DNA of 64,000 nt from Episyrphus balteatus (lineage: Eukaryota > Arthropoda > Insecta > Diptera > Syrphidae): contig NC_079137.1 of assembly GCF_945859705.1 (NCBI RefSeq), forward strand, positions 33,165,322-33,229,321, given 5' to 3'. The notes under the pieces were generated by a model. It ran no database searches. It was not told the DNA's origin and saw only the letters and a list, made by a program, of their open reading frames with translations. Positions 1 to 10,689 of the stretch are shown one piece after another; position 1 is the stretch's first letter; each line of letters begins with the position of its first letter. Position numbers and translations under genes: made by a program.

Positions 1-136
1 AAGTGTTTTTTTTTTTCAAAAATTTATAAATTTTTCATAGCAGCATTAAAATTCTGTATTGCATTTTGAAATTATGTTTTCATATATCCTTGAAATAAAC
101 ATCTCGTACAATATATTCTTTTCAAATTTAACTTAC

Positions 137-270
137 CAGGAACCCAAAGTGTAATTTCGCACTTCACTTTTTTCTCCCGAAGCAATAGAAGCACCTTCAA
201 CCAACAGTGGGTTTGAAACCAATTGTAAAACACATAGAACTCCCAAAGGGAGGGCACGTAAACTAATCAT
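137..270 (-). CDS. First coding exon of a secreted or membrane protein (partial gene)
   Basis: Reading the minus strand from ATG at 270 gives 44 codons plus two bases (TG), then a strong splice donor, CCTG|GTAAGT, at 137/136. The peptide starts MISLRALPLGVLCVLQLV: a short charged start, a hydrophobic core at about residues 6-24 and small residues before EGAS, which is a typical signal peptide. The mature part begins about residue 26 and contains an N-glycosylation site (NYT, residues 39-42). The start context GAAAATG suits insects, and the exon ends in phase 2. The rest of the gene must lie beyond the left edge, since minus-strand transcription runs leftward. The family is not recognised. The NYTLGS segment after the signal peptide could fit the start of an extracellular receptor domain, but that is speculation. 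Confidence 0.72.
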
Positions 271-720
271 TTTCACTTAAAATATTTGTTTAATTATTTT
301 GTTAATTTCTATTAAATTGAATTTTGTATAGAAATAAAAAATTAAATCGCTTATTGTTATAATATAATACTTTTGTAAATGCAAGCAAAATATTTGGCAA
401 AATAATTTATTAAAAAAAAAAAATAACAAAAACACTTAGAATTTAATTTTGTTTCTTTTGTTTTTAAGTACACGTTCAACAGAACAATTTATCACTTTTG
501 AGTTAAAAAATAGTCAATTTTGTATATAATTATATATTATTATTATTTTATATGAATGTTGTTTCTTTTCGTTTTATAAATAATTCATTTTTTTTATTTT
601 GGTTTAATTATACTCTCTTCGCTAGCAAACGATCATACTGACAAAACGGTCAGCTTTCAAATGCTTCTGTTAGCTAAACTAGCAATGGTTTTTATATTTT
701 TAAATTGCCACGACAACTGA
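271..720 (-). promoter_or_regulatory. Candidate 5' UTR and promoter of the signal-peptide exon
   Basis: Upstream of the ATG at 270 the minus strand is AT-rich with no obvious splice acceptor, so this may be continuous 5' UTR. Two weak start signals are seen: a TCAGTA initiator-like site with its A at about 639, and a TATAAAAA run near 690 about 30 bases before a CAGAAG. Both are inferred from motif alone; this base composition produces TATA-like words often. Confidence 0.28.
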
Positions 721-779
721 GTATATGTAGAATGTATCTCGACACATTCTGACGATTAAACTGTACGATATACAGAACA

Positions 780-1384
780 GAGATACAAAATAAGATATGT
801 AGAAGAGAGTTTGAACGAAGTGAATAGAATGATTTTTTTTATTGTTATTATTTTATTATTCTCTGACTTGATTAGTTTGATTCTGATGTTAGAATGAGCG
901 CTTGTGTAAATATCACCAGAACCAACCAACTTTTGTCGATATAGAATACACAGACAGAGGGTTGAACTAGAAATTGGTTATAAAATTCTTTATCTAAGAA
1001 TAAGAAAATTACAACTTTTGCAGTGATATGTTAACAATATTTTTAAAAATGCACATTTAATTTAAATAACTTGGATAGGTTAATTATTTTTTGTGTTTTT
1101 TTTAATTTCTTATCTTTAACAACCTGCGGCGTAATATTGCATACAACAGGTTAGACATGTCATTAGATGTCATTTAAAAAAAAAATATTCCTTTGAGGAT
1201 ACGTGCCCTCTCATTTATTTTTATAAACAATATTCAATAATTTAGTCAAAAAATAATATTTTACCCCAATAAATAAAGAGAGTTCATTTATATGAATAAA
1301 TTAAGTGCGAATAATAGAATTAAGAGAGATATTTTACGCTACTACAAAGAGCCAAAAAAGTATTATTTTTTTTTATTTTGAATA
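780..1384. other. AT-rich stretch, nothing recognised
   Basis: No supported exon, RNA gene or bounded repeat was seen. It is A/T homopolymer-rich sequence ending at the TTAA target of the element that follows. Confidence 0.5.
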
Positions 1385-1388
1385 TTAA

Positions 1389-3246
1389 CCCATTTCCGGC
1401 GGCTACCAGTTCCAGTTGACTTAGAAACTTGAAATTTTACACACTATCTGTTTTTGGCCCAATTAGAGGAAATCTGAAAAAAAATTTTTGGAAAAGCTTT
1501 TGGTTTTCCAGAAAATTCACGTTGCGTTTTCGCAACGTTAGCCGAAAGGGGTATCAAAATTTTTGAAATAATTTATTTTTACATGGAGTATGAATCAATT
1601 TTATTTGAGTATTTTTATGCAGAAATTAACCAAATAAACATACACTGGGTAATAAAAGGTTGTTGAATAAAATAACAAAATTTCTTATAAGTTAAACATT
1701 ATATTTTGATATTTTATGCTTACTAAGAAAGGTTTTTTGTGTGGTAGGTACTCATCGAAGCATTTTGGATATGAATCAAGATATTACATTTCTTGCAAAA
1801 AAAAACCTATAGTCAGAAACACTTGCTACATCGTTTTGGTGACAGTATGTTTGATGTTGTCAAAAAAATGATAAAAGTGACTACTTCATTCAATTCTTAT
1901 CGTAGTGCAATTACTTAGTGATAACTTCCCTGAATTGATTCCTTTCAAAAATCGATAAACCAAATCAGCACCCGCCAACAATCGACAATTTGTTTTAAGT
2001 CTCACAAACTAGAATACCGTCTTCTTACAGGTAATTTGATTTATTCTCAATGCAGAGCAAAAAACCAACTCTTGTGTTCTATTTACATTCATAGTTCGTG
2101 AGAATAGAAGTGGTAAATCAGAGCTGACCGAACTCAAACAAATGAGAATAAGTCATTGTTTCATTGATTTTGCATTCGATAACGAAAATGAAATTGCACC
2201 TGTTAGCTGGACCAACAATTGTAACAGTCTTATCAAATCATTTGATGGACTCACCACTATATCAGGCAAAACGGTTTGATCGAATAAAGGGAAAACTTGT
2301 CAGCATTCCAATGCCAAATTCAATTCGTGAAAACATCATAACGATGGGTTTAATTGATTTATATGATAACGCTACAAGCAAATTATCGGATTCGAACTGA
2401 TCAATTTTTTTTGACTATTAAATGCGCTGAATGAAGCGTTCCTAAAAGTATTGAAAATATATGGCATTTGCAAAAAGTTTGGTAAGGAAACACCAATGCC
2501 AAAACTAGAATTTAAAATATTTGTTGTAGATTCCCTGTTGCGATCAGAAACAAACAATGAACCAGATATCCAAACGGAAGGAAATCCCAATGAAGTGCTC
2601 CATTGCTACGTTGTAAGTGTTCTAACCAAAGTGCTTTTCCTCCAAGATTCATCAAAAATACTTCGATGAATACCGCACAAAATCCCATTCTTTGAAAGCA
2701 TAAAATTACCAAATTATAATGTATAGCTTGTTATTTTATTTTCAACGATCTTTCACTACCCAGTGTATCTTTATTTGGTTCATTTCTTCATAAAAATACT
2801 CAAATAAAATTTATTCATACTCCATGTAAAAAAAATTATTTCAAAAATGTTGATACCCCTTTCGGCTAACGTTGCGAAAACGCAACGTAATGCTTTCATC
2901 TTACCTGACAAGCAGGCAACTCAAATAAATTACTTCAGCACTATTTGATCTGAATATAATTTGAACCCTTATTTACCTGTAGTTGAGACTATTTAGAAAA
3001 ATTATAATTTTGACTATATTTTTCAAAGGTTCAAAAATTTTACCTCAAAATTTTGAAAAACTCGAATTTTCATAGCCCCAAAAAAGCTCAAACAAACTTT
3101 TTTACAAAAAAATCCAAAAACAGGTCGATTAGATAATTTGACTATCTTTCCAAATAATTTTTTAGTTTATTTAAAAATATAATCAGTTATGTTCCAGAAG
3201 TCTTCAAACATGACGTTGCGAAAACGCAACGTTAGCCGGAAATGGG
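1389..3246 (+). mobile_element. piggyBac-like DNA transposon, decayed
   Basis: The element is bounded by TTAA on both sides (1385-1388 and 3247-3250). Its ends are CCCATTTCCGGC and the matching GCCGGAAATGGG, the TTAA-CCC signature of the piggyBac superfamily. Inside these ends is a longer inverted repeat: about 1517-1650 pairs with about 2755-2890, including the segment GCCGAAAGGGGTATCAA. A self-complementary hairpin, ACGTTGCG-loop-CGCAACGT, occurs three times, at 1519-1538, 2869-2888 and 3213-3232. The interior carries broken transposase sequence. The copy is about 1.86 kb, shorter than an autonomous element, so the N-terminal coding part is missing or beyond recognition. Confidence 0.9.
1740..2720 (+). 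pseudogene. piggyBac-type transposase relic (C-terminal half)
   Basis: Plus-strand pieces in shifting frames match the order of a piggyBac transposase. Near 1825-1900 is LHRFGDSMFDVVKKMIK. Near 2090-2130 is a VRENRSGKSEL block like the TIRENR motif. At 2200-2290 is TVLSNHLMDSPLY. At 2305-2390 is a degraded PNSIRE..ITMG..DLYDNA segment, like the family's PxxIxxYNxxMGGVD motif. At 2455-2540 is KIYGICKKFGKETPMPKLEF, and at 2595-2640 a cysteine-bearing remnant in the place of the terminal zinc-binding domain. Stop codons and frame changes separate the blocks, so no functional protein is possible. The family assignment rests on recalled motif order together with the TTAA ends. Confidence 0.8.
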
Positions 3247-3250
3247 TTAA

Positions 3251-3700
3251 TAAGCTTTCATCAATTTGTTGCTTAATTTAAACACGTTCCTGCATAATAA
3301 GCAGGTATCTTCGGTATTTAACAAAACCGGCATAAAGAACATAAAATCAATTAATGATATCACAACTTAAAAAAAAAATATTTATCTTTGTAATATTGGA
3401 CAATAAAAACTAAGCGAAATCACCTCTTACTGTATTGAAAAAATTAATCGATTTTTACCAAAATGACAAAATTTAAAAGAATATTCTCGGAAACTATTTC
3501 TCCATTTTAGACTCAAACTACAGAACTAAATGCCTTGAGAGGCCATTTTTGCCAAAAATACGTCTTTAAGAGGTTAAATCTACAAAAGTATAAAAAAATT
3601 AGGATATTTTGTTTTGGAAATTTTTTGCATTTTCGACAATGTTGCTTTCCAAAAACTAAGGCCGTTTTTTGGGCTATAAATGCATATAAACAAATGTACA
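3251..3700. other. AT-rich stretch, nothing recognised
   Basis: Short open frames here lack start context, splice sites or recognisable motifs on either strand. No repeat boundary was found. Confidence 0.45.
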
Positions 3701-3702
3701 TA

Positions 3703-4131
3703 CACAGAGAAAAATAGACCACATAAAATAGAACAAAAACAATAAGATTTCTCTATGGTTTTCATCCAAGAAGGAAACCTTATTAAAACAATCGGGTTTT
3801 CCTTATTGTTTTAAAATCTGCAAACAAATAAAAAAAAGATGACCAGGCTGGGAATCGAACTGGAGACTTCAAATCTTTAGTCGCCCACCTTACCACCTGA
3901 ACCAACCTGCCATGAAAATATTGATCGCGATTTTTGTTCTAGTGCTAAGTTGCAAAAAAAATCAACTTTTCAGTCAAATTTTAATAAGATTTTCTCTATA
4001 AAAATAATAAGAAATCTCCTTAAAAAAACCTTATTAATCGTTGATTTTAATAAGATTTCCTTATGAAATGTATGGACGGTAAAACAATATGGCAATCTGT
4101 TAGTTTTTAGCGGGTCATATTTTTCTCTGTG
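3703..4131. mobile_element. Short inverted-repeat element with a tRNA-like core (copy 1)
   Basis: The ends CACAGAGAAAAATA and TATTTTTCTCTGTG are inverted copies and are flanked by TA on each side (3701-3702, 4132-4133), which fits a mariner-type 2-bp target duplication. Further inward, AATAAGRTTTYCTTATT-like segments near 3740-3810 and 3980-4060 form looser paired arms. The centre holds a minus-strand tRNA-like sequence. The same architecture recurs at 60993-61392. It has no coding capacity, so it would need a transposase from elsewhere. Confidence 0.75.
3844..3909 (-). other. tRNA-like sequence with pol III A and B boxes
   Basis: On the minus strand this reads with a 7-bp acceptor-like pairing (CAGGTTG with CAGCCTG), an A-box-like TGGTTCAGGTGG, an anticodon-arm-like GACT/AGTC stem, and a B box AGTTCGATTCC. 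It is about 66 nt, short for a tRNA, and sits inside an inverted-repeat element. I call it tRNA-derived, not a functional tRNA gene. A covariance-model scan would decide. Confidence 0.55.
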
Positions 4132-4133
4132 TA

Positions 4134-4480
4134 TACAAAATAAAAACTATCGGTTTTGTATTCGAATTTTCCAGTGAAATCCACTGATCAGCGGGTGTAA
4201 TAATTTTCTAGTTGAAACCTCAACTAGGTACTGGTTTCGACAGTATATAATTATCAAAAGTTTTAGGTGAAAGAATTGCCGGGCCCACTATTTTTACAAT
4301 TTCTGTCGCTGATGTAATGTTTGCTTGAAGTCTTAACCTTAACACTTAATTTTTAACTTTTTAAGTTCTAACGAAGTCTTTTCACGAATATGTGGGTTTA
4401 TTGGGTAAAATATATCCATCATCCTCAACCACCGTAAATCCTCTCAAGCAATAATAACAGAGCATGTTAACAATTTTTTG
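4134..4480. other. No supported feature
   Basis: Unremarkable AT-rich sequence between two repeat elements. No exon-like or repeat signal was seen. Confidence 0.4.
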
Positions 4481-4483
4481 TTC

Positions 4484-4880
4484 GCACACTTTTTCCCACG
4501 TCCGACCCCCTTAAATTAATACTATTTCCGCTGAAAATAAGTGGAATCCGCTTAAGTTCTGTTTAATTTAAGCGAACTTCATTTCATTTTAATATGAATT
4601 TTCATCTTAAAAAAACCGACAAAAAATAAAAATTTTAAAATTATTGTCGAACTAAGAACAGTGTTTGGGTCGATCACCAGTGGCTGTTAGCTTTTTAGTT
4701 GAAACGTTTCCACATAAAAATATGATGATATTTCTTTAAAATTGCACATTCAAGAAATTAAGAAGATTTGCCCGCTTAATTTATGATGGAAGTTATCTTG
4801 GCAAGAAACCATGCAGAAATCCGCTTAGTTTAATACAGAATCCGCTTGTTTTTAGGTGGTGTTTTTTCTCCGAGTGTGAA
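4484..4880. repeat. Degenerate inverted-repeat element, possible third tRNA-core relative
   Basis: The right end reads GTTTTTTCTCCGAGTG, close to the terminal sequence of the tRNA-core elements. The left end near 4478 (TTGTTCGCACACTTTTT) pairs only roughly with it. Inner arms share GGATTCTG/ATCCGCTTAAG words (about 4546-4575 and 4815-4850). A central GGGTCGATCACC at 4667-4680 could be a decayed B box. All signals are weak. Confidence 0.35.
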
Positions 4881-4889
4881 CAATTAGTG

Positions 4890-5930
4890 GAATATCTCAA
4901 TTACAAACTGATATGAATTAATTTATTTAAGCACCCATCTTGTAGGGAAGGCTATCTTAAAAAAACCGTGATAATCCACTTTAACAGGTTTTTAATTAGT
5001 AAGTCCCTTGGTTAGGTTAAAGGTTGAAAATATGTGAAATGAAATACAAAAATGAACTGTTAGAGTATTTCTATTAATTCATATTTTAAAAACAGTTTTT
5101 ATCAATGAGTCCTAAGGATTGATGAAATAAAATAATAAGTTGAAATATCCGAGAGTAACTTACTTCTGAGGGCCATTGTAAAATTTACTAAAATGAAAGA
5201 AAATACAAATAATTATTATAATTATATCATAGAAAATAAAAAAAAATAATTTTATATAATATTTTGCCGTTTGCTAAAAATGAGGTAACACCTTAAAAAC
5301 TTATAACGTAATTTGAAATTTAAATTTCAATTCCAATTTTTAACTAAAGGCTTTTCAAAAATCACGAATCTTAAGTTTTCTCCAGAAATAGATCAATATT
5401 ATTCGCAAAATCATTGTTTATAAAAAATATATGATAAAGTCAACTATTCCTACAGATGATGATTGATTAAATTGTTTATATAGATTTAGGACAATAAACA
5501 AAATAATACAATTACTACTTTATCTAATCATTTCTTATTTTTTCATTGCGAAAATATTGCTTTCATACTGCGTCACATTATCTGTGATTATAAATAACAC
5601 TAATTTAACGATTCGAAGACAAAATCTTATAAATTTATCTGTATCAAAAAATTAAATCGAATTTCGTCGTTAGGAATTTCCCAGGCGCCTTGTTGATAAT
5701 TTTGTTACCAGTATTGTTTAGGTAATACCGCATCAAGTACCTATTGCGAAATGAACTGATGTACCTACAGAAATTTAGCAGACTTCTTCAATTTGTTTAA
5801 AATGAACAACAATGAAAAAGATTTATTGTTGGCAAATCTTCTCACTTGCACTTGACAACTGGTACTTTTTTTCAACAATTTTTGCAAAATTTCTGTTTCC
5901 AAAAATTTGATTCCACAAAATTGATTTTTA
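4890..5930. other. AT-rich stretch, nothing recognised
   Basis: No exon, RNA gene or bounded repeat could be supported on either strand. Confidence 0.45.
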
Positions 5931-6043
5931 CTTGCGATATAGGTACTATATATCAAGTTATGCATTCGTACAAAAAAAAAAAGTTGAGATAACATTTTTC
6001 CATGACATTACGATGGTAGACAATGCCAAAAAAGTGGGTCCCG

Positions 6044-6840
6044 GAAGTCCGTCTGTCTGTCTGTCTGTCTGTCTGTCAGTCTGTCAGTCTGTCTGTCTGT
6101 CTGTCTGTATAAGGAGCTACAGCCTAAACGGATGGACCGATTAATGTCAAACTTGGTATGTAGCGTTATTTGGCGACTCTCCAGAGGGATTTTTGGAATT
6201 AATTTTTTTGGACCAAAAATAACGGTACTTGTCATATACCGATTCTAGTAAAATTGAAATATCTCGAAAACGGCTCCAACGATTTTGTTTAAAAAATTCA
6301 AATGTTAGTTTTAAGCTAAGGTCTATCTTTCAATGAAAAAAATTTTTTTTGAGAATCATTATTAACGGTACCTGCCATAGAACCGTTTTTTTCAAATCCG
6401 ATTATCTCCGAAACCTCTTATTCGATTTCAACGAAACTTTTTGTTAAGAAGCATTTATATAATTTAAATATAAGCCAAAAATAAAATTTTGAAAAAAATA
6501 ATTTTTGGATTTTTAAAAAAATTTTGAAATTTTTTTTTTGAAAAATCAAATTTTCGAAAACGGGACATTGAATTTTTTTGAAATTTTGTATTTAGATGTT
6601 GATCAGTGATTTCTACAAAATGGCATACCAGTTGTATTTTAAAACTTTTTTTCCAAAAAATTATTTATAAAAAATTAGTTTTTTAAAAAACGGCTCTAAC
6701 GATTTTGAAAATTTTTTTTCTAAAAATGCATCTTAATATATCAATCAAAACTGCATACTTGTTTTGGGGGGCAATTTGATTTCAGATTTTATATTATTTT
6801 TTTAATAAACGAATTTAATTTTTTTTTTTATATTTTTTTT
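6044..6840 (+). repeat. Dispersed repeat family copy beginning at a TCTG microsatellite
   Basis: The block runs TCTG array, GGAGCTACAGCCTAAACGG, then repeated phrases of the type 'ATCTCGAAAACGGCTCCAACG' and 'AACGGTACCTGCCATAGAAC'. Diverged copies of its parts occur in opposite orientation at 41480-41830 (matching about 6165-6420) and 43650-43990 (matching about 6560-6760). Smaller scraps lie near 19665-19700 and 21425-21450 (GAGCCGTT-type words). No coding signal was seen. It is probably a non-coding part of a larger transposable element, class unknown. Confidence 0.65.
6050..6108. repeat. (TCTG)n microsatellite
   Basis: About 14 tandem TCTG units with two TCAG interruptions. The open frames across it encode only serine/cysteine/valine/leucine runs from the repeat. 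Confidence 0.95.
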
Positions 6841-9800
6841 TCTGTACCCATATAGTAGGTACCTACATTTTCTAAATTTCTATATCAAAAGTCTTAAAAA
6901 TTTAAGCAACTTGAACTCTAAGAGCAAGTTCGTGCGACCCAGTCGTGCATTTTATTTTATTCATCCTTAGAGAAATTCTGAAACTTAGTTTCCACCAAAG
7001 AATTATCGTTTCATTTAAAATTTACTTGACCATGACTCACAATTGAGTTCAATAAAAGTGTTACCTTTATTCAAGTTGAACCATAATCTAAATATGGAAT
7101 AATCTATAAATTGTTTGATTAAAAATAGTTTGTAAGACAAACTTAGAAGAAAGAACAATTTTAAACGCGCGAAAATAATGATACCACTAACCAAAAGCTT
7201 AAATTTTTTATCAAATATTTTAACTACAAATTTAAAAAAAAGCTACTGATAAATAATATAGACTAAGTTCTCTCATTAAACATTAATATGTATTAAATTG
7301 ATTCTTTTGATGTTCAATTTGGTGAATAAGAACTCCATATTCAAGCTTTGTATGTGATTCATAATTTTTGAAGTGTTTACTTGTATGATACGAAACATAA
7401 AAGCAGTGACGAATCCTTTGCAGTAGACAACAAATTTCTCATAAAGGCTATAGTCTATACAAATCTTGACCCACCTTAAAAAAAACGACAACACTTTAAA
7501 ATTAAAAATAAAACTATTCGTCACTGTTTAACAAACATCTTCACCCTTTTTTAATTCAAACAACTACAAAAAGTAAAGTGGTAATATACAATTATTGTAT
7601 TGAGTTAAATTTTGGCTGTCGTATCTACTGAATGAATTTCTATCAAAAGGTCAGTAATGTTTTGCATTTTAAGACGTGATCTGATTAAAAAAAAATTGTA
7701 GTCGACAAAAAATAGTATTGTCTGATTTTATTACTCAGCGAATCGGATATTTTGCACTACGAGTAGTGTACCTTCCGGGTTTCGGGAAGTTTTGTTTTGA
7801 ATTAAATTTTTTCAAGGGTGTTTTCGATGCGTAACCAATCGAACAATGATCAAAAAAATATCATTGAATGAAAACTATGAGAACATTTCCAATTCATTTG
7901 TTTTTATATAATTTCAAAAACTTTTTTAAAAAGAAATTGTAACAAGATTTCTAACAAGTATATTTTTTTCAAATGAAATATTTATTAAAAAAAAGTACAA
8001 TTTCAGATAACAAGATTAGGTGCACGTTTTTTCATTCTTCTAATAAAAACTTCAAAACTGTGATGTAATTTAAACTACAGAAAAAAAAAGTATACAACTT
8101 TTTCAAAGCCTGTCGGACGTTATATTATTGTACATTTGTAATTGTTGTCTATGCTATCAAACGTCACTCACTATTTTTGATTGAGTTAAATCTCTAAAGG
8201 GCAATATACGAATGGATTGTCCACCTTACTTTAGCATGTCAAATTACAGTGGGGCCGATCCTTAGTCTACAAAAAAAAAAAAAAAATGGAAACTTTCTTC
8301 AAGCTCTTTTAGAGAAAGTTATATAAGGTCAGTTTAAAGTTTAAAAACCATTCGGAACTAACCTTGAAAAAAATTTAATTGAAGTTGGAAAACTGTCAAA
8401 GGAGTATCAAGTAAGATAAATTTTTTTAATTTTCATAACCGTGAAGTGATCCCGCTGTTAATCTTCAGGTTCATGAATGAGCATCTTAAATTCAATAATC
8501 TCTTCAATGGAATTTAAAAGTGAATTGAAAGAATTGCGTTGCAAAAAAGATTAATTCAATTCATCTTTCATTATAAGAGGAGGCTAACTTTAGTACAAAT
8601 ACGTATTTTCTAAAAATAAATCCATTCTTCTTGTCTAAATCAGAGCTAAATTTGCTATAGAATTTCTGGCCTCGATCATATATTTAGAAGACTTGTGACT
8701 TGTGAAATGATACTCATACTATTAGAATGACAAAAGACTACTAAAAGTGAATAAGTAGGTACTTTGAACGATCAACAGCATCATATTGTAAAACTTAGGC
8801 TTGGAGAAATATGAATGAATGAATTTATGAATAACACGTGTGAATAACGTTTTTAGTTGATTAACAAAAGTGATATTAACGCAAATAATACTCAAGTTCA
8901 TTACTTAAGTTCATATTACACTCAGAAGTTAAAATCGCAGATCCAGTGTAATGCACACCTAAGCATAAAGTAAATGATCGACAGCTTGGAGTAGACTTTT
9001 GTGCACAAGACGTACATTGAAAGGAGAGTATGGAATAAAAAAGTTTTCTTTAAAAACGACTTTGAATACCTTCAAATGTACCTATTTCCTAAAATATAGA
9101 CCGTTGGATAGATATATCAGCACTTTAATGTTAGAGTTCACACCGTAACATTAACAAAGCCTCGATTTTATCCATGAGAGAGTATTTATGTTTTTGGCTG
9201 CCACCACCGGCCCTTTGTGGGATTATCTTTCAGTTGCAGTTTTTCAATCGATTTTTGTAAGATATAAGAATGAAATAAACTTTCTTCTTCCAATTTTGAG
9301 AAGTTGTAACTGGTACGAAGTTGTAACCGGTACGAATTTCTGGCTTCACCAATCCTCTATATTTGAACTTGGATGTATTATCAAGGTCTTTCAACCTTAA
9401 CTTTTTTTAATAGGCGATTCCCTCTTTTTTATAGCAAATGACTTAAAATATTCATTAAATTTAACAAAGTTTGAACAAATTATTTTGTTATTTCACCAAT
9501 CAAAATTATTTTTTTATAATAACTATTGAAAAAAAAAAACTATGAATAAAGTCAGGGTGTCAGATACAAATTGCTTAATTTGATATTGCCAATTTTGTAA
9601 ATGCAAATAACCCTTTCGAGCATGAATTTGCTTTAAATTAGCGCTGGCAAATTTGAAAACAAGTTTTTTCTATACATTTTTCTAAACTAGATCGTGTTTT
9701 TGTAACAAATGGCGTTATGATTATTGGATAATCACTATGCGGTTTTGCTATTTGATTTTAACTTAATTAAATCATATTTAAATAAAAATGACATATAATA

Positions 9801-10580
9801 TGTTAATTCGACAATTAAATTCAAATCATGTGTTAGATCCTAACACTTCTCAATTAACTATCTATCAAAATATTCCGTGATTTAATAATAACCAAAAGTT
9901 GTGTGGATGAGGAATGTTCAAAATTAAACACATTCATGATTATGTTTGTTTATTTGTATAGTTGTCATTTAAAATTTTCAAATGAATTATTTATTTATGG
10001 TAATTAGTTTTTTTTTTCGTCGATAAAACGTGTCTGAAGAACATCGATAAATAATTTTTGCACATACAAACTATACAACTTTTTAAACACTTTTTTTATT
10101 TATTAAATTAAAAACAATTATCGGTTGTAAATATGAAAATTTAATGGTCATAAATCTTAATTGACTTTCCCTTAAAAAAAAAAAACAATAAAGTTGAACA
10201 ATTTTGTAGTGTTTTTTAGTCTACTGGTACGAACAGGATTGGGTTCTAAAAAAAGGCACCCAAGGAAACGTTACATTAAGCTTTTTTAATTCCTATTTTT
10301 TAAAGTAGACAGTTCTATTGTGAATTTAAACTCTTAGATGAATTGTATGTAGGTACTTCTAATGAGTTTCAAAATTTTTTAGCTAGTCTGAAGGGTTTAG
10401 GTGAGACGAGTGAAACTGACAATTCATTGGATATGGAGCTTAAAATCATTCTAAATACCTACTTTTTTCTGTTAGTTTAAGACAAATTAAGTACATTCCA
10501 TGGCAAGGCTTTAAATAAACAGTCAGTTTTTTTAATAATATTTTTTGAGGAAAGTAATTGTTCCTTCTTTAATGATGTTT
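6841..10580. other. Long AT-rich stretch without supported genes
   Basis: Roughly 3.7 kb with no convincing exon, RNA gene or bounded transposon. The only small structure is a doubled GTTGTAACYGGTACGAA at about 9300-9340. Short open frames (for example 7276-7524 and 9188-9400) have no start context or motif support. Confidence 0.45.
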
Positions 10581-10686
10581 TCAGTATTTGTTGAGTTTGG
10601 TTTACTTTTAAAAAATGATAAAAACAAAACTGTTCAGTATTTGTTGAGTTTCGTTTACTTTTAAAAAATGATAAAAACAAAACTGT
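10581..10686. repeat. Two-copy 53-bp tandem duplication
   Basis: A unit starting TCAGTATTTGTTGAGTTT at 10581 is repeated at 10634 with a single obvious G/C difference, so the duplication is recent. Both units end in AAAACAAAACTGT. Confidence 0.9.
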
Positions 10687-10689
10687 TTT

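Noticed and set aside
72..257. 61-codon minus-strand open frame at the left edge
   Set aside because: It is an alternative frame of the signal-peptide exon and runs through the GTAAGT donor.
5932..6235. Open frames on both strands rich in Ser/Val/Cys/Leu or Arg/Gln/Thr/Asp
   Set aside because: They are translations of the TCTG microsatellite.
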